Shown: positions 42,347 through 51,157, counted from the stretch's first letter. The stretch: DNA of 64,000 nucleotides from Carboxylicivirga sp. M1479 (GCF_007097485.1 NZ_VKDE01000004.1:124001-188000), one strand, 5' to 3'. Notes: generated from the letters alone by a model not told the origin. Numbers and translations: made by a program.

Positions 42347-44401
42347 ATGATAAAACCTGTCTTTCTTTTATTAGTTCTTAGCCTGTTTTTGCAGGTTACA
42401 AATTCATATGCCAATACGGGTGAATATGTACGGGTTGGGGTTCATTATAATCCACCTCTCTGTTCCATTGATTCTACCAATGAAGCAAAGGGTATTTTTA
42501 TTGATGTTATTAATGAAGTAGCAGCAATTAATAATTGGACTATTGAATACGTGCCAACTACTCTTACAGATGGTATTGAAGCCATTCATTATGGAAAAAT
42601 AGATTTACTTACGACTGTTGCACGTACGCGTGAACGAGAAAAATTTATTCATTTTTCTGAAGAATCTATATATACCAACTGGGGGATTGTATATTGTAAT
42701 AAATCAAATGATATTGAGTCTATTACCGATCTGGAGAATAGGAAAGTAGCTCTTGAAAACGGTGATGTACATGCTATTGCATTGGTAAAGTTATTAGCAG
42801 ATTTCAAAATAGAAGCTGAGATTATTTGGTGCAATAATCTTATTGAAGTGTTTGATAAAATTAACTCAGGTGTTGCAGATGCGGGCGCAGTGAATAAATT
42901 ATTTGGCTACCAGCAAAATTTAAGTCAAAAGCTTAAAGCTACTCCAATATTGTTTAATCCTGTAAATGTGCACATTGCAGGAGGTCCTCTGTCTAAGCCA
43001 ACTCTTAATAAGGTTGATGAAGCATTACAGTATTTAAAAAATGAGGAACCGGAATATTACCAGGGGGTTATCAACCAATGGTTAATTAAGGGTGAACGAC
43101 GAACACCTTATTGGCTAAGGGGCCTCGTGCTAATTCTTTTTGCAGTTACATTTGTATTGGTACTAGTTCTAATTATACTGCGAAGTGCAGTACGAAAAAA
43201 GGCCAAGAGTTTAGATGTGGCCAATGAAATTGGGCAATTAAGAGCGAATGCTATTCTACAATTAGAAAAAGAAAAGACCTTGATTCTAAATAGTTTAGAT
43301 GAGCAGGTGGTTTTTATGGATAATGAATACAATTTGGTGTGGGCCAACGATGCTTTTAAGAATGCGACGTCTGTGCCATTTGAACAACTGATAGGTAAAA
43401 AATGCTACTCAGTATATTTTCAAAAAGATAAGCCTTGCGATTTTTGTCAATTTGAAACGTGTTTAAAAACAAATAGAACAGAAGTTAGGGAGCATGTCAG
43501 TGAGATTTCAGGTAAAGTGTTTACACATAAAACACATACAGTTTATGATGCAGAACATCGCTCAATTGGTTTTGTAGAAATTTTATCTGACGTGACAGAT
43601 AAAAAGAAGTACGAAGATGAACTAATAAAAGCGAAGGAGAAAGCGGAACAATCAGACTATTTGAAATCTGCATTTTTGGCAAATATGTCACACGAAATTA
43701 GAACGCCAATGAATGCGATAATTGGCTTTTCTGAATTATTGGAAGATGATACATTATCTCTCAATGATAAGCGTAGTTACTTGCGAATTATTCAATCCAA
43801 TGGGAATCAATTACTAAAACTGATCTCTGATATTTTAATATTTTCACAAATAGAATCTGGTCATGTGCAGTTGCAATTTTCTTGTATTAATGTGCTTGAT
43901 TTTTTGCAAGAGATTAAAAAACAGTTTAATAGTGAAGTTAAAAAGCATAGCAAGAATTTAGATATTGTATTGGAAGTTAATGTTGGTGAACAACTTGAAA
44001 TAGAAACAGATGTGGTTCGGTTTAAACAGGTTATTTTCAACTTATTAACCAATGCCATAAAATTTACCGATGAGGGGCAAATAACGATTCGTGTTTCGGA
44101 GGAGAGTGATAAGTTAATTCTAGTTGTAAAAGATACAGGCATAGGCATTCCTCATGAACAACATGATGCTATATTTGAACGTTTTTCTCAAGTTGAAAAC
44201 AAGCAAACACGTAAATTACCTGGTTCGGGATTAGGCTTAACAATAGCCAAAGATTTAATACTACAAATGGGAGGGACTATAAGCTTAGAATCTGAAGTCG
44301 GAGTAGGAAGTGAATTCTGTATAAAACACCCTTTTCAGCAACAAAGTGCCAAAAAAGAATCAGGATTAATGATGCCTCATTTATTAAATGCCCAAAAATA
44401 A
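42347..44401 (+). CDS. membrane sensor histidine kinase with periplasmic solute-binding domain
   Basis: 684 aa from MIKPVFLLLVLSLF. Order: signal peptide; a periplasmic SBP family 3 domain (about 25-245, VRVGVHYNPPLCSID ... GKIDLLTTVARTRERE); a transmembrane helix (about 258-280, GLVLILFAVTFVLVLVLIIL); a PAS domain (about 310-430) with four cysteines in CYSVYFQKDKPCDFCQFETC; HisKA with SHEIRTPMNAIIGFS; HATPase with NLLTNAIKF, DTGIGIP and GSGLGLTIAK. It probably senses a small ligand such as an amino acid and passes phosphate to a separate regulator; no receiver gene is adjacent. The PAS cysteines could bind metal or sense redox state. Confidence 0.92.
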   Translation: MIKPVFLLLVLSLFLQVTNSYANTGEYVRVGVHYNPPLCSIDSTNEAKGIFIDVINEVAAINNWTIEYVPTTLTDGIEAIHYGKIDLLTTVARTREREKFIHFSEESIYTNWGIVYCNKSNDIESITDLENRKVALENGDVHAIALVKLLADFKIEAEIIWCNNLIEVFDKINSGVADAGAVNKLFGYQQNLSQKLKATPILFNPVNVHIAGGPLSKPTLNKVDEALQYLKNEEPEYYQGVINQWLIKGERRTPYWLRGLVLILFAVTFVLVLVLIILRSAVRKKAKSLDVANEIGQLRANAILQLEKEKTLILNSLDEQVVFMDNEYNLVWANDAFKNATSVPFEQLIGKKCYSVYFQKDKPCDFCQFETCLKTNRTEVREHVSEISGKVFTHKTHTVYDAEHRSIGFVEILSDVTDKKKYEDELIKAKEKAEQSDYLKSAFLANMSHEIRTPMNAIIGFSELLEDDTLSLNDKRSYLRIIQSNGNQLLKLISDILIFSQIESGHVQLQFSCINVLDFLQEIKKQFNSEVKKHSKNLDIVLEVNVGEQLEIETDVVRFKQVIFNLLTNAIKFTDEGQITIRVSEESDKLILVVKDTGIGIPHEQHDAIFERFSQVENKQTRKLPGSGLGLTIAKDLILQMGGTISLESEVGVGSEFCIKHPFQQQSAKKESGLMMPHLLNAQK

Positions 44402-44515
44402 ATCATTACCAGAGAATTTATCACTTAGAAACATGATACCTGTCAGCTTACGACTTATAAGTATGCTTGCCTCAATAGTGTTAAATTAATTTTTCTATAA
44501 ATTATTCACTAACGA

Positions 44516-44546
44516 TTTTGCAATAACAAATATATTCATACATTTG
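44516..44546 (+). promoter_or_regulatory. promoter of the Phe/Tyr operon
   Basis: TTTTG (ending 44520), 18-bp spacer, TACATTTG (44539-44546). Transcription should start near 44553, about 13 bases before the leader-peptide ATG. Confidence 0.8.
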
Positions 44547-44565
44547 TACCCAACATAACAAGACA

Positions 44566-44622
44566 ATGATGGCTCACAATTTATATTATAACTTTTATTA
44601 TTTCTTTTTTAGCGACAGTTAA
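44566..44622 (+). CDS. Tyr/Phe-rich attenuation leader peptide
   Basis: 18 codons encode MMAHNLYYNFYYFFFSDS, with four Tyr and four Phe among nine consecutive residues (YYNFYYFFF). It lies between the promoter and a terminator in front of the genes that make Phe and Tyr. This is the same logic as the enterobacterial pheL leader. Starvation for charged tRNA-Phe or tRNA-Tyr would stall the ribosome on these codons. The peptide itself is not expected to have a function. Too short for normal gene finding; the call rests on composition and context. ATG at 44566 or 44569. Confidence 0.85.
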   Translation: MMAHNLYYNFYYFFFSDS

Positions 44623-44623
44623 A

Positions 44624-44697
44624 GAGGTGGGCGTTCTATGATATAAACTAAACGAAAAAATATTTAAAAACCCGCCTCATACAGGCGGGTTTTTTTT
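44624..44697 (+). terminator. attenuator: antiterminator strand and terminator hairpin
   Basis: Terminator: AACCCGCCT (44669-44677) pairs with AGGCGGGTT (44683-44691), then a run of eight T. Antiterminator: GAGGTGGG (44624-44631), starting two bases after the leader stop codon, can pair with CCCGCCTC (44671-44678), which overlaps the 5' arm of the terminator. A ribosome at the stop codon covers GAGGTGGG and lets the terminator form; a ribosome stalled upstream leaves it free. Confidence 0.85.
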
Positions 44698-44717
44698 ATG
44701 ACCATATTTCTCAAAAC

Positions 44718-45617
44718 ATGAAACCAACAAACAAAAGAATTGCAATACAAGGGTGGCCAGGAGCCAATCACGAAATAGCTGCGAGAGACTATTTTGAGGA
44801 GGAGAAAATTGATATCATCCCATGCTTAACCTTTCCTGATTTGTTTGAAACACTGAAGAAAGATCGTGATTGCTACGGTATTATCGCAATTGAAAATACT
44901 TTGGTTGGGAGTTTACTACCGAATTATACCATGTTAAAAGATAGCGACCTGGTAATTATTGGAGAGTATAAATTACGTATCAAGCACCAGTTTTTAGCAC
45001 TGCCAGGTCAATCCATTGAAGACATTAAAGAAGTTTACTCGCACCCTATGGCTATTGCGCAATGTGAGCGCTTCTTTAAAGATTATCCACACATTAAGTT
45101 AATTGAGTCGGAAGATACGGCCTTGAGTGCCAAAAGAATAGCTGACAATAAGCTAACTGGTGTTGGAGCTATTGCTTCAGAATTAGCCGCAGAAATGTAT
45201 GAGCTTGAAACATTGGCTAAGAACATTGAAACCAACAAAAAGAATTATACCCGCTTTTTGGTTATTACCGATAAGGGGAAGACCGAAGTAGATGAGTTGT
45301 TGGAACAAGGCAAGGTTAATAAGTCAACGCTTGTCTTTTCACTTCCGCATGAAGAGGGTAGTCTTTCAAAGATATTGACCATACTTGCTTTTTATAGCAT
45401 TAACTTAACTAAAATTCAATCCTTACCAATTGTTGGACAGGAGTGGGAATATTTGTTTTACATCGATTTAACCTTTAGCGATTATAAGCGTTACCTCCAG
45501 TCTTTAGATGCCATTCGTCCGCTAACAAGCAAATTAAAGTCATTGGGTGAGTATGAGAAGGGTCGTCAGTCGTACCCGATAATGAACGGTCAATTAACCA
45601 CCGAACAAGCTTTGTAA
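44718..45617 (+). CDS. pheA: prephenate dehydratase
   Basis: 299 aa, converts prephenate to phenylpyruvate for Phe synthesis. The catalytic PDT domain (about 5-190) starts IAIQGWPGANHEIAARDYF and has IIAIENTLVGSLLPNY and the NYTRFLVI motif with the conserved Thr-Arg-Phe. A C-terminal ACT domain (about 205-285, STLVFSLPHEEGSLSKIL ... IQSLPIVG) suggests feedback inhibition by Phe. Monofunctional, without a fused chorismate mutase, which is supplied by the third gene. First gene after the attenuator; 4 bp before the aminotransferase. Confidence 0.93.
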   Translation: MKPTNKRIAIQGWPGANHEIAARDYFEEEKIDIIPCLTFPDLFETLKKDRDCYGIIAIENTLVGSLLPNYTMLKDSDLVIIGEYKLRIKHQFLALPGQSIEDIKEVYSHPMAIAQCERFFKDYPHIKLIESEDTALSAKRIADNKLTGVGAIASELAAEMYELETLAKNIETNKKNYTRFLVITDKGKTEVDELLEQGKVNKSTLVFSLPHEEGSLSKILTILAFYSINLTKIQSLPIVGQEWEYLFYIDLTFSDYKRYLQSLDAIRPLTSKLKSLGEYEKGRQSYPIMNGQLTTEQAL

Positions 45618-45621
45618 AATT

Positions 45622-46803
45622 ATGACACAGATACAAAACACCATACAACCAGCTACAAGAATTGGAACAGTTGAGGAATACTATTTTTCAATTAAACTAA
45701 AGGAACTTGATAAGCTTCGTAAGCAGGGAAAGCAAATTATAAATATGGGAATTGGTAACCCTGATTTACAACCCGCCCCCCAAGTGCTGGAGGAGTTAAA
45801 TAAGCAAAGTATTGCCGAAGGTAACCATGGTTATCAAAGCTATATTGGAATACCAGAGCTTCGTGAGGCTATCAGCACTTGGTATGCTCAAAACTATTCA
45901 GTTAACTTGAACCCCGTTAACGAGGTGTTACCTCTAATGGGCTCTAAGGAAGGTATTATGCACATCATGTTGGCATTTGTTAATCCGGGTGATGGCGTGT
46001 TAGTGCCTAACCCTGGTTATCCAACTTATGCATCGGTAAGTAAAATAGCCCAAGCCAATCTTATTCAGTACGATCTGGATGAAGATAATAACTGGCTGCC
46101 AAATCTGGATGAGTTGGAGCAAAGCGACTTAAGTAGAGTGAAGCTGATGTGGATTAATTACCCTAATATGCCCACTGGAGCGAATGCCGATGCTGACTTT
46201 TTTAAGCGCGTAATAGATTTTGGTCGCAAGCATAACATTGTCATCGTTAACGATAATCCCTATAGCTTTATTTTGAATGATGCGCCACAAAGCATTATGC
46301 AAATTGAAGGAGCAAAAGAGGTGGCCATTGAGCTAAACTCGCTGAGTAAATCTCACAATATGGCAGGATGGCGGGTTGGCATGGCTGTTTCGAACCCTGA
46401 ATTTATTCAATACATTTTGAGGGTGAAAAGCAACATGGACTCAGGCATGTTTAAGCCCCTGCAGTTGGCAGCCGCCAAAGCACTCTCATTAGGATCCGAT
46501 TGGTACAACACAGTCAATGCTGAGTATAGAAAGCGTCGGGTATTGGTATATGAAATAATGGATCTGTTAAATTGTTCATACGACCTTAATCAAACAGGTA
46601 TGTTTGTTTGGGCACGAATACCAGATTCTTATGCCGATAGTGGAGAGCTGTCTGATGAGATATTATATGGTTGTGATGTTTTTATCACGCCAGGATTTAT
46701 ATTCGGTAGTAAAGGAGAAAAGTACATACGCATTAGTTTATGTACGAACCAAACCGTTTTAGAAGAAGCAAAACAACGAATTATAGCAATAAAAAATAAT
46801 TAA
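45622..46803 (+). CDS. class I/II PLP-dependent aminotransferase
   Basis: 393 aa fold-type I aminotransferase. Motifs: GIGNPDLQPAP near the start, NPGYPTYASV, the NYPNMPTGA segment, NDNPYSFI, and the PLP lysine in LNSLSKSHNMAGWRVG. The C-terminal Arg for the substrate carboxylate lies in KYIRISLC. Its place between pheA and DAHP synthase points to the last step of Phe/Tyr synthesis (phenylpyruvate or hydroxyphenylpyruvate transamination, or prephenate transamination). It could also use aspartate. Cytoplasmic. Confidence 0.88.
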   Translation: MTQIQNTIQPATRIGTVEEYYFSIKLKELDKLRKQGKQIINMGIGNPDLQPAPQVLEELNKQSIAEGNHGYQSYIGIPELREAISTWYAQNYSVNLNPVNEVLPLMGSKEGIMHIMLAFVNPGDGVLVPNPGYPTYASVSKIAQANLIQYDLDEDNNWLPNLDELEQSDLSRVKLMWINYPNMPTGANADADFFKRVIDFGRKHNIVIVNDNPYSFILNDAPQSIMQIEGAKEVAIELNSLSKSHNMAGWRVGMAVSNPEFIQYILRVKSNMDSGMFKPLQLAAAKALSLGSDWYNTVNAEYRKRRVLVYEIMDLLNCSYDLNQTGMFVWARIPDSYADSGELSDEILYGCDVFITPGFIFGSKGEKYIRISLCTNQTVLEEAKQRIIAIKNN

Positions 46804-46805
46804 CC

Positions 46806-47903
46806 ATGGAACATAAACTAGATTTACAACCTTTAGCATTACCAGGCTTAGAATTAAAGCGTCCGATAATAATTGCAGGACCATGTAGTGCAGAAACAGA
46901 GGAACAAACATTAGAAACCGCTCGTCAGTTGTCTGCTCAAGGCGTAAAAATATTCCGAGCAGGTATATGGAAGCCCCGTACACGACCAGGCGCCTTTGAA
47001 GGTGTTGGAACTGTTGGTTTACCTTGGTTGAAAAGGGTAAAAGAAGAAACAGGTATGTTTGTGGCTGTTGAGGTGGCCAATGCTCACCATGTATACGAAG
47101 CACTTAAATTTGGTGTTGATATGTTATGGATAGGTGCCCGTACAACAGCTAACCCATTTGCTGTACAAGAGGTGGCTGATGCCTTGGCAGGTGTTGATAA
47201 ACCAGTATTAATTAAAAATCCGGTTAACCCAGATTTAGAGTTATGGATTGGTGCCATTGAGCGTGTTAATCGTGCTGGTGTAAAAATGATTGGTGCTATC
47301 CATCGTGGCTTTAGCACCTACGATAAAAGCCAATACAGAAATAATCCTGAATGGCAAATTCCTATTGAGTTGCGTCGTCGTATTCCTGAGTTACCTATTA
47401 TTACAGACCCGAGTCACATTACCGGTAAGAGTGAAATGATTGCTGGTTTATCTCAGGAGGCCATGGATCTTAACTTCAACGGATTAATTATTGAGTCGCA
47501 CATGTGTCCTGAGAAAGCATGGAGTGATGCTAGTCAGCAGGTAACGCCAGAGGTGCTTGGCGAAATTAAGAGTAATTTGGTAGTACGTCGTTCTGCCATT
47601 GGCGATACGCCGCGTGTTACCTTGGATGAATTACGTCAGAAAATTGATAGCCTTGATAAGCAATTGCTTGAAGGATTAAAGTCACGTATGAAAATTTCGG
47701 AGGCAATTGGTAAGTACAAGCACGAAAATAACATTACCATTCTCCAAACACGTCGCTACGATGAGGTAATGAACAACCGCCGTAAGCAGGCTGAGGATGT
47801 AGGTTTAAATCCTGAGTTTGTAGTAAAAGTTTACGAACATATTCACGAGGAGTCGATTAATCGTCAGAATATTGTGATGAACAAGGAATTGGCAAAGAAA
47901 TAG
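46806..47903 (+). CDS. bifunctional DAHP synthase / chorismate mutase
   Basis: 365 aa. The N-terminal type I-beta DAHP synthase (about 1-260) has IIAGPCSAETEEQT, KIFRAGIWKPRTRPGAFEG, VLIKNPVNPD and DPSHITGK. The C-terminal AroQ chorismate mutase (about 270-360) has TLDELRQKIDSLDKQLLEGL and RMKISEAIGKYK, RYDEVMNNRRKQA. It thus catalyses both the first shikimate step and the branch to prephenate; the mutase domain may also provide allosteric control. It starts 2 bp after the aminotransferase. Confidence 0.93.
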   Translation: MEHKLDLQPLALPGLELKRPIIIAGPCSAETEEQTLETARQLSAQGVKIFRAGIWKPRTRPGAFEGVGTVGLPWLKRVKEETGMFVAVEVANAHHVYEALKFGVDMLWIGARTTANPFAVQEVADALAGVDKPVLIKNPVNPDLELWIGAIERVNRAGVKMIGAIHRGFSTYDKSQYRNNPEWQIPIELRRRIPELPIITDPSHITGKSEMIAGLSQEAMDLNFNGLIIESHMCPEKAWSDASQQVTPEVLGEIKSNLVVRRSAIGDTPRVTLDELRQKIDSLDKQLLEGLKSRMKISEAIGKYKHENNITILQTRRYDEVMNNRRKQAEDVGLNPEFVVKVYEHIHEESINRQNIVMNKELAKK

Positions 47904-47979
47904 AAAAGAGATAAAAAAGGTGAGAAACGAGAGCATGAACAAACTCTCTTCTCATTTCTCACTACTTGAAACAACAACT

Positions 47980-48756
47980 ATGAAAATTCTAATTCTAGGA
48001 GCTGGTAAAATGGGCACTTGGCTAACCGATGCCCTTTGCCTTCAGCACGAAGTAGCTATATTTGATAAAGATGTAGCACGACTTCGATATGTGTTTAATA
48101 CACAGCGACTGACTAAATTTGAAGAAATAACTGAATTTGGTCCCGAGCTACTCATCAATGCGGTGAGTTTAAAGTATACTTTGCCAGCTTTTGAAGAGGT
48201 ACTGCCTTATTTGCCAAAAGATTGCATATTATCTGATATTGCATCAGTAAAAACAGGTTTGCAATCATTTTACGAAAACAGTGGTTTACGCTATGTATCT
48301 ACTCACCCGATGTTTGGACCAACCTTTGCTAACCTGAAGGATTTAAGCATGCATCATGCCATTATTATTACGCAGAGTGATCATTTGGGTAAAGCTTTTT
48401 TCAAAGATTTTTATGCATCATTAGGACTTAATATTCATGAGTATAGTTTTGATGGTCATGATGAAACAATTGCTTACTCTTTATCAATACCTTTCTCTTC
48501 TTCTTTGGTTTTTGGTGCATGTATGAAACACCAGAAGGCTCCAGGTACAACTTTTAACAAGCACATGAATATTGCTAAAGGTTTGTTGTCCGAAGAAGAT
48601 CATTTGTTGACTGAAATTCTTTTTAATCCTTTTACCTACGAGCAGGTTGAAAATATTCGCTTTCAATTAAAGCACTTGTTAGCACTTATTGATGCAAAGG
48701 ATACGGAGGGTATGCAGGTATTTTTAAATAAAGTACGAGAAAATATAAAGGAGTAG
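47980..48756 (+). CDS. tyrA: prephenate dehydrogenase
   Basis: 258 aa from MKILILGAGKMGTWLTDAL; an in-frame ATG at 47920 would add 20 residues ahead of the Rossmann strand. The NAD-binding motif is GAGKMG. HPMFGPT and the SIPFSSSLVFG region match TyrA-type dehydrogenases, which convert prephenate to 4-hydroxyphenylpyruvate. Shorter than fused enzymes and without an ACT domain. Last gene of the operon; a strong terminator follows. Confidence 0.88.
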   Translation: MKILILGAGKMGTWLTDALCLQHEVAIFDKDVARLRYVFNTQRLTKFEEITEFGPELLINAVSLKYTLPAFEEVLPYLPKDCILSDIASVKTGLQSFYENSGLRYVSTHPMFGPTFANLKDLSMHHAIIITQSDHLGKAFFKDFYASLGLNIHEYSFDGHDETIAYSLSIPFSSSLVFGACMKHQKAPGTTFNKHMNIAKGLLSEEDHLLTEILFNPFTYEQVENIRFQLKHLLALIDAKDTEGMQVFLNKVRENIKE

Positions 48757-48778
48757 AACACCAATAATAGTGATAACT

Positions 48779-48818
48779 ATGCCTGCTAATCAAATGTGAT
48801 TGGCAGGCATTTTTTTTA
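48779..48818 (+). terminator. terminator of the Phe/Tyr operon
   Basis: ATGCCTGC-AATCA pairs with TGATT-GCAGGCAT (one mismatch) around AATG, followed by eight T residues. Confidence 0.92.
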
Positions 48819-48854
48819 AAAGTAATGCTACAACGAAATATACTGTTCTACAAT

Positions 48855-48942
48855 CTCCCGTAGGCTGGGAGTTATCGATCCCAAGCTAAATACACCTACA
48901 TTCCTGAGGTAAGGGAGCGCTGCCTCCCACAGTTCGGGATCG
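48855..48942 (+). promoter_or_regulatory. structured leader upstream of mnmA, possibly a switch
   Basis: CGATCCC (48876-48882) pairs with GGGATCG (48936-48942). Inside are ACCT/AGGT (48894, 48907) and GGGAG/CTCCC (48913, 48924), forming a three-way junction. A separate hairpin CTCCC/GGGAG (48855, 48867) lies just before it. The arms of the first and last hairpins can also pair with each other, which would break the junction. No class recognised. Confidence 0.4.
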
Positions 48943-49001
48943 TGCGAGAAAAAGTAAACATATCATCCTCTTTTACTAATTTAGCAGCAGTTTTAGCACA
49001 T

Positions 49002-50048
49002 ATGAGAGATAAAAGAGTATTATTAGGGATGAGTGGTGGTATGGATAGCTCTATGTCGGCGGTATTATTGCAGCAGCAAGGCTATGAGGTTATTGGTGCT
49101 ACCTTGTTAACACATACCGACGAAAAGGATGCAAGTATTATAGCTGCTCAAAATTTAGCAAAAGAGCGGAAGATTGAACATCACGTGCTTGATTGTCGGG
49201 AACGATTCGAAAAGACAGTAATCCAGTATTTTATCGATGAATACTTGAGTGGGCGTACACCAAACCCGTGTATTCGCTGTAACGAAACCATCAAATGGAA
49301 ATTGCTTTTGCAATTGGCCGATGAATTAGATTGTCAGTTTATTGCAACAGGCCATTATGTACAGAAAGAAAAAGTTGGGCATCGTTATTATATCCGAAAA
49401 GGCATTGATCCCACCAAAGACCAATCGTACTTTCTCTGGAACCTTAATCAGGAAGTAATAGCCAAAGCTCTATTCCCTTTGGGCGAATTGCATAAGAAAG
49501 AAGTGCGCGATTTAGCACGTCAGTTGGGTTATGCCGCAATAGCTGATAAGAAAGAAAGTATGGGAGTTTGCTTTTTAGCGGGCACCGATTATCGCAATTA
49601 TCTGAGCGATTTATTGGATAAAAATCATCCTGCTTTATCGCAAGGAACTGTTGTTGATGAAAATGGGAATGAACTGGGGCATCACGATGGCTTTCCATTT
49701 TATACCATTGGGCAACGACGCGGTATAGAAGGTGTTGCTAAAGGGATGTGTGTGGTGGCTATTGATGCAGATAAAAAACAGCTGATTGCGGGAAAGCGCG
49801 AAGCATTAAATAGCCAAGCTCTTGTTTTAAAAGACTACAGTTTAAGCCCTGATGCATCGTTATGGAAGAATATAAAAGTATTTATTCGTATTAGAGGTTT
49901 AGACAGTGTGCCAGGTTATTGGGGACATATTAGAGAACATGAGGGAGAGCTTCATATTCAATTTGACGAGACCGTTTGGGCTATTACTCCGGGACAGTCA
50001 ATTGTTATTTATCACAACGATATGATTGTAGCGGGTGGTATCGTATAG
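49002..50048 (+). CDS. mnmA: tRNA 2-thiouridylase MnmA
   Basis: 348 aa from MRDKRVLLGMSGGMDSSMSA. A GTG at 48942 would also be in frame but lies in the structured leader. It carries the PP-loop SGGMDSS, TPNPCIRCNETIKW with the first catalytic Cys, ATGHY, RKGIDPTKDQSYFLW and SMGVCFLAG with the second catalytic Cys, and a C-terminal beta-barrel. It 2-thiolates U34 of tRNA-Lys, -Glu and -Gln. Met replaces the usual Val in SGGVDSS. Bacteroidota often have two mnmA genes; this could be either. Confidence 0.9.
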   Translation: MRDKRVLLGMSGGMDSSMSAVLLQQQGYEVIGATLLTHTDEKDASIIAAQNLAKERKIEHHVLDCRERFEKTVIQYFIDEYLSGRTPNPCIRCNETIKWKLLLQLADELDCQFIATGHYVQKEKVGHRYYIRKGIDPTKDQSYFLWNLNQEVIAKALFPLGELHKKEVRDLARQLGYAAIADKKESMGVCFLAGTDYRNYLSDLLDKNHPALSQGTVVDENGNELGHHDGFPFYTIGQRRGIEGVAKGMCVVAIDADKKQLIAGKREALNSQALVLKDYSLSPDASLWKNIKVFIRIRGLDSVPGYWGHIREHEGELHIQFDETVWAITPGQSIVIYHNDMIVAGGIV

Positions 50049-50129
50049 TTAAGAAAAATAGCAAATCAGTGTCGTTCACTTATTTGATTATCTTAGTGGC
50101 TGTAAATCCATTGTCGTGAAACGAATCAA

Positions 50130-50666
50130 ATGCTCATGAAATATTTAGTACTATTTTTGATATCAGGCCTGTTATTTGGCCAGATAGAGCTCAAAGCTCA
50201 AGGTTTAAAAATAGGCGATAAAGCTCCCGAGATTGTACAGCAGTCAATTAATGGCCAGCCAATGCGACTATCATCCATAGAAGGCTCTGTTGTTTTGATC
50301 GACTTTTGGGCCTCGTGGTGTGCTCCCTGTCGTAAAGAAAACCCACATTTGATAGCAGCTTACAATGAGTTTCGTAATACAAGAATTGGCAGTGCCGATG
50401 GTTTTACCATTTTTAGTGTTTCCTTGGATATGAAACATGAGTCGTGGAAAAAGGCAGTGGAAGACGATGGTCTTATTTGGCCCTATCACGTTAGTGATTT
50501 AAAAGGTTGGCGCAATGAGATTGCCAAATTATATGGTGTGCGTAAGGTGCCTACTAATTTTTTAATTGATGCCGATGGCATTATCGTAGCCATGGATCTG
50601 CGGGGAGATGAAATAGCTAAGAAACTGAAAAAGTTGCAACGCAAAAGTTGGTTTCGCTTTTGGTAG
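50130..50666 (+). CDS. TlpA-like periplasmic thioredoxin-family protein
   Basis: 178 aa. Signal peptide about 1-24 (IELKAQ), so the mature protein is periplasmic or membrane-bound. The fold starts GLKIGDKAPEIVQQSINGQPMRLSS, with active site WCAPC in DFWASWCAPCRKENP and cis-Pro VPTNFLID. AhpC/TSA-Redoxin type, likely a thiol-disulfide reductase. Start at 50130 or the ATG two codons later (50136). Confidence 0.9.
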   Translation: MLMKYLVLFLISGLLFGQIELKAQGLKIGDKAPEIVQQSINGQPMRLSSIEGSVVLIDFWASWCAPCRKENPHLIAAYNEFRNTRIGSADGFTIFSVSLDMKHESWKKAVEDDGLIWPYHVSDLKGWRNEIAKLYGVRKVPTNFLIDADGIIVAMDLRGDEIAKKLKKLQRKSWFRFW

Positions 50667-50692
50667 AGAAAAAGTACTTTGATAAAAAATAT

Positions 50693-50730
50693 AAAGCCCG
50701 TTTAGCAGTTGCTAAGCGGGCTTCTTTTTA
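50693..50730. terminator. bidirectional terminator
   Basis: AAGCCCG-TTAGC pairs with GCTAA-CGGGCTT (one mismatch) around AGTT, then CTTTTT. Confidence 0.85.
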
Positions 50731-50742
50731 AATTTATATTTT

Positions 50743-51078
50743 TTATTGGCAGATAGCTGCCGATCGTGCTTCGTTGATAAGCTGCATCGTAATGTCATCT
50801 AACTGTATTTCAAATGCTTTAAGTTGTTGTGCACTTCCAGGCTTACAAATATTCGCCAATTCAGTTGCCGAACTGTATTCCTCACCTTGGTAAATAAAGT
50901 AACAAGAGCCACCATCATCGCAACAAGCCGTAATATCATCGGCCGAGCATGTGCCAATATCGTCTTCATTTTTATTACACGATTCTTCTGGATCATCGTC
51001 ACAGCTCATTAATGATATAGAGAATAGTCCCAACAATGCAAATGCATATAACCTCGCTTGCTTTTTCATGTTTTTCAT
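50743..51078 (-). CDS. small Cys-rich lipoprotein of unknown function
   Basis: 111 aa from MKNMKKQARLYAF; an ATG at 51138 in frame would add 20 residues and lies beyond the promoter block. The lipobox is SLMSC. The mature part is acidic and has seven cysteines besides the lipid one (ESCNK, GTCSA, ACCDD, GSCYF, ICKPG, AICQ), suggesting several disulfides. The YQGEEYSSATELANIC segment is a short beta-hairpin followed by a helix. I do not recognise a family. It lies next to a DsbA-like gene on the same strand, which could fold it. Confidence 0.65.
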   Translation of the reverse strand: MKNMKKQARLYAFALLGLFSISLMSCDDDPEESCNKNEDDIGTCSADDITACCDDGGSCYFIYQGEEYSSATELANICKPGSAQQLKAFEIQLDDITMQLINEARSAAICQ

Positions 51079-51100
51079 TTTTGTTTTTATTGTAACATGC

Positions 51101-51157
51101 AACTCGCCAAAATATTCATATTCTTGTTTATGAAGCAATTCTCATGGCTCGTTTCAA
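51101..51157 (-). promoter_or_regulatory. promoter block shared with the uspA-like gene
   Basis: Same order of elements as at 36047-36104: AACTCGCCAAAA, TGTTTATGAA and GTTTCAA in plus-strand reading. The -7 box here is one base short (TATTTTG). Confidence 0.45.
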
